Assembly (NCBI GenBank): GCA_016713235.1
Contig: JADJPN010000001.1
Span: forward strand, 310,001 to 374,000
From: Hyphomicrobiales bacterium
GTDB taxonomy: Bacteria > Pseudomonadota > Alphaproteobacteria > Rhizobiales > Xanthobacteraceae
DNA: 64,000 bases
Reading direction: 5' to 3'
This document shows positions 44,383-55,183 of this stretch, piece by piece (position 1 is the stretch's first letter; every line of letters begins with the position of its first letter). The notes under the pieces are model-generated. The model worked only from the letters and a program-made list of their open reading frames with translations. It made no database searches and was not told the DNA's origin. The position numbers and the translations under genes were made by a program.

Positions 44383-46159
44383 TTATTCTTCTTCGTTCTC
44401 GATCGGCGCGTCGAAGTCGTCCGCCGGGTTTTCCGACATGCCTTCGGACGCCGCCTTGCGGCGCACTTCGACGATCTCCGCGCCAGGAAATGTTCAATAC
44501 CGCCTGCACTGCCGGATGATTGCGCACGTCGGCTTTTAGCTGCGTCTGCGTATTCTGTTCTTTCTCGCTGAGCGTCTCGCCGCCGCGCTCGCGCGAAACG
44601 ACGACGATCCAGCGCCGCCCGGCCCACTGCGAGAGCTTCGCGCCGAGCGTTCCGGCAAAATTCACCGGCGCACCCTGTTCGAGCGAGATTTCGAGCTTGC
44701 CGTCCTCGATCTGCACGAGCCGCACGAAATTTTTCAACGTGTGCTTGATCTGCAAGTCACGGTTCGCTTCCGCGAGCGCATAGACCTCTTCGAGCGATTG
44801 CAGCTGCGGGGAATTGTCAGGCGCTGATGCAGGACGCGGCGTGGCACGGCCAATCGCGTTGCTCCCGCCTTGCGCCATCTGCATGCGCGGCGCACCGGAG
44901 GGGACGCCGCCGCCATTTGACGGTGACGCAGCGATGTTACCGCCGCCGTCGCCAAGCATCTTCAGCGCTTCGTCGGGGGTCGGCAGGTCGGCCGCATAAG
45001 CGAGGCGCACGAGCACCATCTCTGCCGCCTGCGCGGGTTTGCCGGAAGACGCGGACTCCGCAATGCCCTTCGACAGCATCTGCCATGCGCGCGAAAGAAT
45101 CCGGATCGAAAGCCGCTCCGACAGTTCCTTGCCGCGCGTTCTTTCCGCTTCGACCAAGCTCGTGTCGTCGAGCGACGAGGGCACGATCTTGAAACGCGTG
45201 AGCAGATGACTGAATTCCGCGAGATCGGAAAGCACCGCCACCGGATCGGCGCCGAGATCATATTGCTCGCGGAACAGTTTCAGCGCTTCGGCGATATTGC
45301 CGCTCATCAGCGCTTCGAACAGATCGATAATGCGGGTGCGGTCGGCAAGGCCGAGCATCTCGCGTACTTCCGCCGCTTTCACACTGGCGCCGCCATGCGC
45401 AATCGCCTGATCGAGCAAAGATAAAGAATCGCGCACCGAGCCTTCGGCGGCGCGCGCGATCAGCGCCAAACCTTCCGGCTCGGCGTCGACTTTTTCCGCT
45501 TCGGCAATTCTGCCGAGATGTTTTGCCAGCGTATCGCCATCGACGCGACGCAGGTCGAAGCGCTGGCAGCGCGAAAGAATTGTCACCGGCACCTTGCGCA
45601 CTTCGGTCGTCGCGAAGATGAACTTCGCGTGCGCGGGCGGCTCTTCGAGCGTCTTCAGCAGCGCGTTGAAGGCCGCGCCCGAGAGCATGTGCACTTCGTC
45701 GAGGATGTAGACTTTGTAGCGGGCGCTCACCGGTGTGTAGCGGACGGCGTCGTTGATCTGGCGGATGTCCTCGACGCTGTTGTGCGAGGCCGCGTCCATC
45801 TCGATCACGTCGACATGGCGGCTTTCGAGAATTTCCTGGCAGTGCTTGCCGAGCTCCGGCATGTCGAGCGTGGGGCCCGTGTCCTTGCCCGACTTCGGCT
45901 CGTAATTCAGCGCACGGGCCAGAATGCGCGCGGTCGTGGTCTTGCCGACGCCGCGAACGCCCGTGAGCAGATAAGCCTGCGCAATACGCCCGCTCGCGAA
46001 CGCATTCGAGAGCGTGCGGACCATCGCTTCCTGGCCGATGAGATCATCGAAATTGCGCGGGCGATATTTTCGCGCCAGCACCCGATAGCCTTTGGCATCG
46101 TCGCCGAACAACGAGGCGCCGTCCTGCCCTGCCACGTTCTTTTTGGGCGTATCGTCCAT
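44383..46159 (-). CDS. dnaX: DNA polymerase III gamma/tau subunit (frameshifted near the end)
   Basis: Clamp-loader ATPase of about 592 residues. The start MDDTPKKNVAGQDGAS precedes KYRPRNFDDLIGQEAMV. Walker A is GVRGVGKTT, the DEAD-like Walker B is YILDEVHMLS, and SRCQRFDLRRV is the sensor 1 / SRC motif. The tail domain contains HTLKNFVRLVQIEDGKLEIS. Restoring one base near 44490 changes NISWRGDRRS to a natural end (FPGAEIVEVRRKAASEG, then acidic ENEEE) with TAA at 44385. The site is not a slippery sequence, so this is not the programmed tau/gamma shift. Confidence 0.94.
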
Positions 46160-46183
46160 CCGGACCGCGTTCCTAGAAATGAA

Positions 46184-46282
46184 GTGGGAGGCTGGAACAA
46201 TGACCCAAACCGGTCTCGTTAGGGCTGCTTCCTTCCGGACCTGACCCGGTTGGCGAGTGGCTCGTCCACCGCCAACCTCCCG
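46184..46282 (-). ncRNA. ffs: Signal recognition particle 4.5S RNA
   Basis: The minus strand carries the invariant SRP core GGTCAGGTCCGGAAGGAAGC with flanking symmetric loop. The terminal arms GGGAGG and CCTCCC (46186-46191 and 46276-46281) pair to close a hairpin of about 99 bases. It is placed just upstream of dnaX, as in many alphaproteobacteria. Confidence 0.93.
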
Positions 46283-46371
46283 CTCTCTATATCGGGCGCT
46301 CCGGCGGCGAAGGCAAGCGGAGCCGGAAATTTCGCATTATTGTTCCGCAAATCGGTGGGGATTCTCGATAA

Positions 46372-46791
46372 ATGACGAAGGAAATTTCTCTCGACCCGCG
46401 GCTGGCCAGCGATTCCGTCGCAATCGGAAAGCTCGCGCTCTGCGAAGTGCGATTGCAGGATGACGCGCGGTTTCCGTGGCTTGTGCTGGTCCCGCAGCGC
46501 GAAGCCGTCAGCGAGTTGTTCGAGCTTTCCGCTGCGGATCGCGCCCTCGCTATCGAGGAGATCGCGCAATGTTCGGCGGCGCTACGTGCGGTGACGAAAT
46601 GCCTGAAGATCAATGCCGGCGCGCTCGGCAACATCGTGCGACAGCTTCACATTCATATCGTTGCGCGAAACGAGGATGATGCTGCCTGGCCGGGGCCGGT
46701 GTGGGGCGTGGGGGCGCGTCTGCCGTATGGCGAAACGGAAAAAGCAGAATTCATTGCAAGAATTAGAAGCGCATTAGCCATGCAGCGCTGA
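46372..46791 (+). CDS. HIT-family protein
   Basis: The 139-residue protein has the histidine triad-like motif QLHIHIVAR and the N-terminal pattern CEVRLQDDARFPWLVLVPQR of the HIT/DUF-type proteins that accompany nudC in rhizobia. HIT proteins are nucleotide hydrolases or transferases; the substrate is unknown. It is followed by nudC after 54 bases in the same direction. Confidence 0.88.
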   Translation: MTKEISLDPRLASDSVAIGKLALCEVRLQDDARFPWLVLVPQREAVSELFELSAADRALAIEEIAQCSAALRAVTKCLKINAGALGNIVRQLHIHIVARNEDDAAWPGPVWGVGARLPYGETEKAEFIARIRSALAMQR

Positions 46792-46845
46792 AGGATTGCC
46801 GAGTTCGCCACCTCGTGTCAGCGTTCCACAAATAAGACGCCATTC

Positions 46846-47779
46846 ATGTCCTTTCAAGAAACCAGACTCACTTATGCCGGCTCCTCGCTGGATCGCCTGA
46901 GCGAACAGCGCGGCGATGCTGCGCTTGTGGAATCGCTTCGCGCGAATGCGCGCAACTTCGTGCTGGCGGGAGAATCCTTCGTGCTCGCAAAGCGCGGCGA
47001 GCGCTTCGATCCCGGGCTTACGAACGATGAAGCAGCCAGCGCAGGCGAGCCGCTGGAGGCGGCGCTGCTCGGCAAAGACGCCAGCGGGCGCGGTCATTTC
47101 GCGCAGGCAATCCCCGCTTCCCGCATCGAAGAAATTAAAGCACGCAGGCGATTTCATCATCGTCGATCTGCGCTCGATCGCCCTGCAGGGTCTGTGCCCC
47201 CGAAGACCAATCCGCGCTGGCAACCGCAAAGCGCTGCTTTTCTGGCACGAGCGCCACCGGTTCTGCTCCAACTGCGGCAAGCCGACAACGTCCGCGCAGG
47301 CCGGCTGGCGGCGCGATTGCGTAGCCTGCGGCGCAAATCATTTTCCACGTACCGATCCTTGCGTGATCATGCTCGCCATTCACGGCGAGCAGTGTTTGCT
47401 TGGGCGGCAGACGCGTTTTCCTCCGGGCATGTGGTCGGCGCTCGCAGGATTTGTCGAGCCCGGCGAGAGCCTCGAGGAAGCTGTGCGGCGCGAAACGCTG
47501 GAGGAAGCGGGTATTCCGGCAGGCCGTGTCGCCTATTTCGCGTCGCAGCCCTGGCCGTTTCCGATGTCGATCATGATCGGCGCGTTTGCCGAAGCGAAAT
47601 CGGACAAGCTCAAGATCGACGAGGTGGAACTAGAGGCCGCGCGCTGGGTCACGAAAGACGAATGCCGCCTGCTGCTCACCGGCAAGCATCCTGCGCGTTT
47701 CTTCGCGCCACCGCCGCTGGCGATTGCGCATCACTTGATCAAGACGTTCGTCGAGCGCGGCGCGGGCGTATTTGATTAG
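46846..47779 (+). CDS. nudC: NADH pyrophosphatase NudC (three frameshifts)
   Basis: Hydrolyses NAD(H) and removes NAD caps from RNA. The N-terminal segment from MSFQETRLTYAGSSLDRL runs to about 47140. Then HAGDFIIVDLRSIALQGL is in a second frame, APEDQSALATAK (about 47195-47232) in a third, and the rest returns to the second (LLFWHERHRFCSNCGKPT). The zinc finger CSNC/CVAC and the Nudix box (GFVEPGESLEEAV, RETLEEAG) are intact, as is the SQPWPFPMS motif specific to NudC. Repaired length is about 311 residues. It overlaps the pheA end by 4 bases. Confidence 0.9.
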
Positions 47780-48636
47780 ACGGCCTCGTTGCGCGCTTTC
47801 ATGCGGAACGGGTGCGCGGGATAGACGCCGAGAATCTTCAACTCCTCGGAGAAGAAGCCGAGTTCTTCGAGCGCGAACCTCAGACCGCGATCGTCCGGAT
47901 GACCTTCGACATCCGCATAGAACTGCGTCGCGAAGAAATTTCCGTCGATCTGATACGACTCCAGCTTCGTCATGTTGACGCTGTTGGTGGCGAAGCCGCC
48001 GAGCGCTTTGTAGAGCGCAGCCGGCACGTTCCGCACCTTGAAGACAAAAGTCGTCACGACCACGCCATTGTTCGGCTTCGCCCACGACTTCTCTTTCTGA
48101 AGAATGATGAAGCGCGTGGTGTTGTGGTCTTCGTCCTCGATATTCTCGCGGATGATGTCGAGGCCATAAATTTCCGCAGCCAAGGCCGATGCGATTGCCG
48201 CGCGCGTCGGATCGTTCGCTTCCATGATCTGCCGCGCGCTGCCGGCGGTATCGGCGCCGATTACAGCGATAAGCCCGAGTTCGCGAATGACATTCCGGCA
48301 CTGGCCGAGCGCCATGACATGGCTCTGCACGGTCTTCACCGTTTTCAGCGTCGCGCCTTTAATCGCCATCAATTGATGCGACAGCGGCAGAAAGAATTCG
48401 CCGACGATCTGCAAACCCGAATGAGGCATCAAATGATGAATGTCGGCGACACGGCCCGCGACCGAATTCTCGATCGGAATCATCGCAAGATTCGCCTCGC
48501 CGTTCGACACGGCGGCGAACGCATCCTCGAAGGTCGCGCAAGGCACCGGCTCGAAATCCGGAAAACGCTCGCGGCAAGCGATATGCGAATTGGCTCCGGG
48601 CTCGCCCTGAAAGACGACGGTTTGTTTCTTGGCCAT
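47776..48636 (-). CDS. pheA: Prephenate dehydratase
   Basis: Converts prephenate to phenylpyruvate in phenylalanine synthesis. The 286-residue protein has the catalytic domain (VVFQGEPGANSHIACRE, IPIENSVAGRVADIHH, TAGSARQIMEAND, NTTRFIIL with the essential TRF) and a C-terminal ACT domain for feedback control (LGGFATNSVNMTKLESYQ). There is no chorismate mutase domain. The start ATG 48636 follows the kdsB stop by one base. The apparent 541-residue fusion to kdsB results from a frameshift. Confidence 0.95.
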   Translation of the reverse strand: MAKKQTVVFQGEPGANSHIACRERFPDFEPVPCATFEDAFAAVSNGEANLAMIPIENSVAGRVADIHHLMPHSGLQIVGEFFLPLSHQLMAIKGATLKTVKTVQSHVMALGQCRNVIRELGLIAVIGADTAGSARQIMEANDPTRAAIASALAAEIYGLDIIRENIEDEDHNTTRFIILQKEKSWAKPNNGVVVTTFVFKVRNVPAALYKALGGFATNSVNMTKLESYQIDGNFFATQFYADVEGHPDDRGLRFALEELGFFSEELKILGVYPAHPFRMKARNEAV

Positions 48637-48637
48637 G

Positions 48638-49401
48638 TCAGGATCTCTTCTTGCCCGCGAGCAACGCGCGGGCCTTTCCAAGTCATCGGGAGTATCGACA
48701 CCGAGCGGAACGGCGTCAACGATTGCAACGTCAATACGCATGCCGGCTTCGAGCGCGCGAAGCTGCTCGAGCTTCTCGCGCTTCTCCAGCGTCGCCTGCG
48801 GCAGCTTTACAAAACACTCGAGCGCGGCGCGGCGATACGCGTAGATTCCGATGTGATGATAAAGCGGCCCGTCATTCGCGGGCGCGGTCGCGCGCGTGAA
48901 ATAGAGCGCGCGAAGGTGATTCTCGCCAAGCGGAGTGCCGACGACTTTCACGACGTTGGGGTTTCGCTTTTCCTCTTCGTTCGTGATCTCGACGGCGAGC
49001 GTCGCAATATCCACCGCGGGATCTGAAAGCGGCTCGACCACGCGGCGGATCGATTCCGGCTCGATGGTCGGAAGATCGCCCTGCAAATTCACGACGATGG
49101 AAATTCTGCCTGCCGGGTCGGCCTTGCCGAGCGCCTCGAAGATGCGGTCGGAGCCGGTCTGATGGTCGGCGCTCGTCATGAGGATGCGCCCGCCGGCGTC
49201 CTCGACCGCCTTGCGGATGGTGCCGTCGTCGGTCGCAACGGCCACCTCGCCGATCCCGGCCTCGTTTGCCCGGTCCAGAACATGAAGAATCATCGGCTTG
49301 CCGTGAATGTCGGCAAGCGGCTTTCCCGGCAGCCGGGTCGCCTGCATTCGCGCGGGGATCAGCACGATCAGATCGGAACGCTGTGTACCTGTGGAGGCCA
49401 T
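48638..49401 (-). CDS. kdsB: 3-deoxy-manno-octulosonate cytidylyltransferase (frameshifted at the end)
   Basis: Activates KDO with CTP for lipopolysaccharide core synthesis. The 254-residue enzyme has LIVLIPARMQATRLPGKPLA, the nucleotide-binding VAVATDD, SADHQTGSDRIFEAL and NLQGDLPTIEP. The C-terminal VPLGVDTPDDLER continues as ARALLAGKKRS-stop only if one G is restored near 48672; otherwise it reads into pheA. Divergent from cycM. Confidence 0.94.
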
Positions 49402-49570
49402 GAAAACACCCGGGAAACCCGCTGTTTTCCGTACCTATCGCGGCGGCAGAAGGTAGCAGCGGCGGGCGGGTTATACGGGTTGCCTCCCATGGGGCAAAGC
49501 GATACGTCTGGCCCTACTTAACGAGGCCTCACGCCGGGACGCCGGCGGCAAAATCCGGAATCGCTGCCCA

Positions 49571-50203
49571 ATGGACAGCTTTGAACTCAATAAAATCATG
49601 GGCGCCGTTCTCGGCACCTGCCTTTTCGTCCTCTCGCTGAGCATCGTCACCGGCGGCATCTTCGCGTCGCATCCGCCGCTGAAGGCCGGTTACGAGATCG
49701 CGGTCAAAGATGAAAAGGCCGGAACGCAACAAGCCGCCGCCGAACCGCAGGTGCCGCTCGAGAACCTGCTCAACGAAGCCAATCCGGAAAAAGGCGCCTC
49801 GGTCGCGCGCCAGTGCGTCGCTTGCCACGACTTCGCGAAGGGCGGCGCGAACAAGGTCGGCCCTGGCCTCTACAATGTTCTGAATTCCGACGTCGGCACG
49901 CATGCCGGCTTCAACTATTCGAACGCGATGAAGAACAAGAAGGGCAAGTGGACCTTCGAAGAACTCGACAAGTTCCTGGAAAACCCGAGCAAGGTGGTGC
50001 CGGGCACGTCGATGACCTTCCTCGGCATTCGCCGCGCCACCGACCGCGCAGCCGTCATCGTGTACCTGAGCAAGCAGGCTGATAATCCGGTGCCGCTGCC
50101 GAAGCCGGTCGCTGTCTCGGCGCCCGAGAAGAAGGACGGCGAGCAGAAAGCCGCGCCGCCGACCGCTCCGGCCGAGAAGAAAGACGCTCCGGCCAAGCAA
50201 TAG
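49571..50203 (+). CDS. cycM: Membrane-anchored cytochrome c (CycM-type)
   Basis: The 210-residue class I cytochrome c has an uncleaved N-terminal anchor (KIMGAVLGTCLFVLSLSIVT). The haem-binding motif is CVACH, followed by KGGANKVGPGLYNVL, and the axial Met is in VPGTSMTFLGIRR. The C-terminal tail is Lys/Pro/Ala-rich. In Bradyrhizobium, CycM carries electrons from the bc1 complex to the aa3 oxidase. Divergent from kdsB; the 169 bases between them hold no clear signal. Confidence 0.93.
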   Translation: MDSFELNKIMGAVLGTCLFVLSLSIVTGGIFASHPPLKAGYEIAVKDEKAGTQQAAAEPQVPLENLLNEANPEKGASVARQCVACHDFAKGGANKVGPGLYNVLNSDVGTHAGFNYSNAMKNKKGKWTFEELDKFLENPSKVVPGTSMTFLGIRRATDRAAVIVYLSKQADNPVPLPKPVAVSAPEKKDGEQKAAPPTAPAEKKDAPAKQ

Positions 50204-50315
50204 GCCGTTAAGCCTCTATTCGCTTCACTTTTGCGTGGCGCTTTGGCGCGTCCGCGCAAAAGGGTCATAATCACTCCCGAAATAGAACCCGCGATGGGGT
50301 TCGACGGAGGTATTT

Positions 50316-52161
50316 GTGACGCCGAATCTTGCCCGGACTCTCGTACTCGCCCTTCTCACGCTCGCCGCTCCTTCTCACGCGGCCGCGCAGGAAACGCCCT
50401 GGCGCCATGCGCTCTCGTTAATGGGCGATGTGAAGTATCCAGCGGACTTCAAGCAATTTGATTATGTGAATCCGAAAGCGCCAAAAGGCGGTCTGCTCCG
50501 CCTTGGCGTCGATGGCTCGTTCGACAGCTTCAACCACATCCTGACGCGCGGCACCGTCGCGGCCGGCATCACGAGTATCTACGACACCTTGATGACCCAC
50601 TCGCTCGACGAGGTGGCCACCGAATACGGACTGATCGCCGAGTCGGTCCGCTATCCCGCCGACTATTCGTCGGTCACGTACCGGCTGAACCCGAAGGCGC
50701 GCTGGCACGACGGAAAACCGATCACGCCGGAAGACGTGATCTGGACCTTCGAAATGCTGAAAGAGCACAATCCGCAGCGCCGCTTCTATTACCGCCATGT
50801 CGTGAAAGCGGAGAAGACCGGCGAGCGCGATGTCACGTTCACCTTCGACAAGCCGGGCAACCGCGAACTGCCGCAGATCGTCGGACAGATCGCGCCGCTG
50901 CCGAAGCACTGGTGGACCGGCAAGGATGCGCAAGGCAATGAGCGCAACATCGCGAACGGCACGCTCGAGCCGCCGCTCGGATCGAGCGCGTATAAACTCA
51001 AGAGCTTCATTCCCGGACGCACCGTCGTTTACGAGCGCGTGAAGGATTACTGGGCGGCGTCGCTGCCGGTGAAGCTCGGTCAGGATAATTTCGACGAGAC
51101 CCGCTACGAATATTTCCGCGACGATACGGTCGAACTTGAAGCCTTCAAGGCCGACCAGTTCGATTTTCGCATGGAAAACATCGCGAAGAACTGGGCGACG
51201 TCCTACGACGTCCCAGCAATGAAGGAAAAGCGCCTGCTGCTCGAAACTTTCCCGGACCGTGCGCGCGGCGTGATGCAGGCCTTTGTGTTGAACCTGCGCC
51301 GCGAGAAATTTTCCAATCCTCGTGTTCGGCAAGCGCTGAATTATGCGCTGAACTTCGAGACCCTGAACAAGAATTTCTTCTTCGGACAATATGAGCGCGT
51401 CGGCTCCTATTTCAGCGGCACGGAGCTTGCCGCATCGGGCCTGCCGCAAGGCAAAGAGCTGGAAATTCTGGAAACCGTGCGCGGCAAGGTTCCTGCCGAA
51501 GTGTTCACTGCTCCTTACAAGAACCCGGTCTACGACACGCAGGATTCCGTCCGTTCCAACCTGCGACAGGCGACGCGACTATTACGCGAAGCGGGATACG
51601 AAATCCGGGACGGCAAGCTGGTCAACGCAAAAACCGGCGAGCCTTTCACGATCGAATTCCTGATCGCGAGCCCAAGCTTCGACCGCATCATTCTGTTCTA
51701 CGCTGAAGACCTGAAGCGCCTCGGCATCCAATTCACGATCCGCCAGGTCGATGTTTCGCAATATCAGAACCGCGTGCGCTCGCGCGACTTCGACGCGATC
51801 GTCAGCGGCTGGGGTCAATCACTCGCCCGGCAACGAGCAGTATGAATATTTCGGCAGCGAATCCGCCGACCGGCAAGGATCGAGCAATTACGCCGGCATC
51901 AAGAACGAAGCGGTAGATGCGCTGATCAACAAGGTCGTGTTCGCGAAAGATCGCGAGGAACTGATCGGCGCGACCCGGGCGCTCGACCGCGTGCTCATGT
52001 GGAATCACTATGTCGTGCCGATGTGGAGCATCAATGTCTCGCGCATCGCGCGCTGGGACCGATTCGGCAAGCCGGACAAGCTCCCGGAATACGGCCTCGG
52101 TTTCCCGGAAATCTGGTGGTTCGACGAGGCTAAGGCCGCGAAAGTGGGGCCGCAGAAGTGA
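50316..52161 (+). CDS. Peptide ABC transporter substrate-binding protein YejA-like, copy 1 (frameshifted)
   Basis: Family 5 periplasmic binding protein of about 614 residues. It has a GTG start at 50316 and a signal peptide (TPNLARTLVLALLTLAAPSH, cleavage near AAA-QE). YejA-type landmarks are HALSLMGDVKYPADFKQFDY, VNPKAPKGG, LDEVATEYGLIAESV, YRLNPKARWHDGKPI and FSNPRVRQALNYALNFE. Near 51821 one base is missing; the next frame carries SPGNEQYEYFGSESAD and the C-terminal EIWWFDEAKA. Its stop overlaps the start of copy 2 (GTGA). In Agrobacterium a related system takes up murein peptides. Confidence 0.92.
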
Positions 52162-54001
52162 GGCAAGGCGCTCGTCTCTCGCGCCGGTCGCTGCTCGCAC
52201 TTGGTGCCGCGGCCGGCGTTTCCGCGGCGCTTCCCCTTCGCGCACAAAACGCCGCCGGTGAACGCCACGGACTCTCGGCGTTCGGCGACCTGAAGTATCC
52301 GCCGAACTTTCCGCATTTCGATTACGTGAATCCGGGTGCGCCAAAAGGCGGCGTATTCTCGCAGACCGGATCCTCCGGCCAGTTCAACCAGAACCTCGAG
52401 ACCTTCAATTCCCTGAACATCTACTCGCAAAGGAATGACGGCGCGCTGGGCATGGAGATGACCTTCGCGTCGCTCATGTTGCGTGCACTCGACGAGCCCG
52501 ATGCGATGTACGGACTTGCGGCGAGCTCGGTCTCCGCCTCCGAGGACGGCCTTACGTTCCGTTTTCGAATCCGCCCCGAGGCGCAATTTCACGATGGCAG
52601 CAAGATCACCGCGCATGACATCGCCTGGACGATCAATACGCTAAAGACGATCGGCCACAATATTCTTCGGATCATGCTCAAAGACGTCGAGAATGCCGAA
52701 GGCGCGGGCGACGATGTTCTCGTGGTCCGCTTCGTGAACAATCGCGGCCGCGAAATTCCGCTGATCGTCGCCGGCCTTCCGATTTTTTCGCGCAAATATT
52801 TCGAAGGCCGCGACTTCGACGAGGCGACGCTTTCCGCGCCGCTCGGCTCGGGTGCTTATCGCACCGGCCGGCTCGAGCCGGGACGCTTCATCGAATACAA
52901 TCGCGTCGCCGGCTGGTGGGGCGAGAAGCTCAATGTCAGCCGTGGGCTCAATAACTTCGATACCATTCGCTACGAATTCTACCGTGACCGCGACGTCGGC
53001 TTTCAGGGCTTCACCGCGCGCAATTATCTTTTCCGCGAGGAGTTCACCTCGCGCATCTGGGCGACGAGTTACGACTTTCCTGCCGCACGCGACGGCCGCG
53101 TGAAGAAGGAAATTCTTCCCGACCAGACACCATCCGGCGCGCAGGGCTGGTTCATCAACACGCGGCGCGAAAAATTTTCCGACAAGCGCGTGCGCGAGGC
53201 GCTGGCGCTGACCATGGATTTTCCATGGATGAACAAGAACCTGATGTACGGCTCTTACGAGCGCACCTATTCCTACTTCCAGAACACGGATATGGCCGCG
53301 CAGGGCAAGCCTTCGCCTGAGGAGCTTGCATTGCTCGAGCCGTTTCGCGGCAAGATCGACGACGCTGTATTTGGCGATGCCTATATGCCGCCCGAGGCGG
53401 ACGGCTCGGGCTCCGACCGCACCCTCCTGCGCCGCGCCAGCGCGTTGCTGCGCGAGGCTAAATACGAGATCAAAGACGGCAAGCGCGTGAGCCCGACGGG
53501 CGAAGCGATCACAATCGAATTCCTGATCAACACGACCTCCTTCGAGCCGCATCACAGCGCGATCATTTCCAACCTGCGGCGGCTTGGCATCGACGCCAAC
53601 ATGCGCGTCGTCGATCCCGCGCAGTTTCAGCTTCGCCTGCAAACCTTCGACTTCGACATCACCGTGCAGCGCTTCTCGACCAGCTCGACGCCGGGCGAAT
53701 CGATGCGCCCGTTCTTTCGTCCGCCGCTGCCAAGCTGCAAGGCTCGCGTAACCTCTCGGGCATTTCCGATCCCGCGGTCGATGCGCTGATCGAGAAAATC
53801 GTCGAAGCGAAGTCGCGCGCGGAGCTCACGATCGCATGCCGTGCGCTCGACCGCGTACTGCGCGCCAATCACTACTGGATTCCGCAGTGGAATAAGGGCA
53901 CTCACTGGGTTGCCTATTGGGACGTATTTGCGCGCCCCAAAGAAAAGCCTCGATATGGGCGCGCAATCCCCGAGACATGGTGGCGCGCCCGCGCCGATTG
54001 A
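52158..54001 (+). CDS. Peptide ABC transporter substrate-binding protein YejA-like, copy 2, Tat signal (frameshifted)
   Basis: Second family 5 binding protein, about 614 residues, starting at GTG 52158. The N-terminus has a twin-arginine pattern (RLSRRSLLALGAAAGVSAA) unlike the Sec-type signal of copy 1. It shares HGLSAFGDLKYPPNFPHFDY, VNPGAPKGG, FRIRPEAQFHDGSKI and FSDKRVREALALTMDF with copy 1, so the two are diverged tandem paralogues. One base restored near 53717 joins the C-terminal part (KLQGSRNLSGISDPAVDALI, AIPETWWRARAD) with stop at 53999-54001. Confidence 0.92.
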
Positions 54002-54055
54002 CCGGCAGCCGGAAGCCGCGCAATTTGCTTTAAGGTATTGCCCGCAGGAGCCTGA

Positions 54056-55180
54056 ATGCTCGCCTATATCGTTCGCCGCCTGCTTCTCATTATTCCGACG
54101 ATCCTCGGGATCATGCTGGTATCGTTTCTGGTGATTCAATTCGCGCCGGGCGGGCCGGTCGAACAGGCAATCGCACAGCTTACCGGCGCGGACGTCTCGA
54201 CCTCGGACCGGCTCAACCGCAGCGGCGGCGAAACCTACCGGCCGAATACGTCAAGCGGATCGCTCGACACTTCATCGTCACGATATCGCGGCGCGCAGGG
54301 CCTGGACCCGCAGATCATCAAGGATCTCGAAAAACAGTTCGGCTTCGACAAGCCGGCCCATGAGCGCTTCTTACTTCTCTTATGGAATTATGCGCGCTTC
54401 GATTTCGGCCGCAGCTATTTCCACGACTCAAAAGTGCTCGATCTCATCATTCAGAAGATGCCGGTTTCGATCTCGCTCGGACTGTGGCTGACGCTGCTCA
54501 CATACCTCATTTCAATTCCGCTCGGCATCGCTAAGGCCGTGCGCGACGGCACGCGCTTCGACAGCTGGACCTCGATGGTGGTGATCGTCGGCTATGCGAT
54601 CCCCGCCTTTATGTTCGCGATTTTCCTGATCGTCGTGTTCGCAGGTGGCTCGCTCAATCTTCCATGGGGCTTGAGTTCGGCCTTCCCGTTGCGCGGCCTC
54701 ACCTCACCTAACTTCGACGAGTTGTCGCTGCTCGGCAAGATCGGCGACTATTTCTGGCATCTCACGCTGCCGATCACCGCGATGCTGCTCGGGTCTTTCG
54801 CGACCATGACGCTGCTTACGAAAAACTCGTTCCTCGACGAAATCCGCAAGCAATATGTCGTGACCGCGCGCATGAAGGGGCTCTCTGAGCGGCGCGTGCT
54901 CTACGGGCACGTGTTTCGCAATGCCATGCTGATCATTATCGCGGGATTCCCCGGCGCTTTCATCGGCGCGTTCTTTTCCGGATCGCTTCTCATCGAGCAG
55001 ATTTTCTCGCTCGACGGGCTCGGGCTGCTGGGCTTCGAGGCGGTCGAAAAGCGCAATTATCCAGTGGTATTCGCGACGCTTTACATCTTTTCGCTCATGG
55101 GTCTCGTCGTGAACCTGATCTCCGATCTCATGTATACGTGGGTCGATCCGCGTATCGACTTCGAATCGCGCGAGGTCTGA
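54056..55180 (+). CDS. yejB: Peptide ABC transporter permease YejB
   Basis: The 374-residue inner-membrane permease starts MLAYIVRRLLLIIPTILGIM, followed by SFLVIQFAPGGPVEQ. The YejB-specific insertion before QIIKDLEKQFGFDKP is present. EAA-type loop: VTARMKGLSERRVLYGHVFR. It pairs with YejE and lies 54 bases after the second binding protein. Confidence 0.95.
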   Translation: MLAYIVRRLLLIIPTILGIMLVSFLVIQFAPGGPVEQAIAQLTGADVSTSDRLNRSGGETYRPNTSSGSLDTSSSRYRGAQGLDPQIIKDLEKQFGFDKPAHERFLLLLWNYARFDFGRSYFHDSKVLDLIIQKMPVSISLGLWLTLLTYLISIPLGIAKAVRDGTRFDSWTSMVVIVGYAIPAFMFAIFLIVVFAGGSLNLPWGLSSAFPLRGLTSPNFDELSLLGKIGDYFWHLTLPITAMLLGSFATMTLLTKNSFLDEIRKQYVVTARMKGLSERRVLYGHVFRNAMLIIIAGFPGAFIGAFFSGSLLIEQIFSLDGLGLLGFEAVEKRNYPVVFATLYIFSLMGLVVNLISDLMYTWVDPRIDFESREV

Positions 55181-55183
55181 GCG

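Noticed and set aside
44480..44500. Programmed tau/gamma frameshift in dnaX
   Set aside because: The shift lies close to the natural C-terminus, and the sequence is not a slippery heptamer.
44051..46159. Apparent 702-residue DnaX-YbaB fusion
   Set aside because: Restoring one base near 44490 gives a normal DnaX end and a stop 12 bases before the YbaB ATG, which has its own ribosome site.
47776..49401. Apparent KdsB-PheA fusion protein
   Set aside because: One missing G near 48672 explains the read-through; the repaired kdsB ends one base before the pheA ATG.
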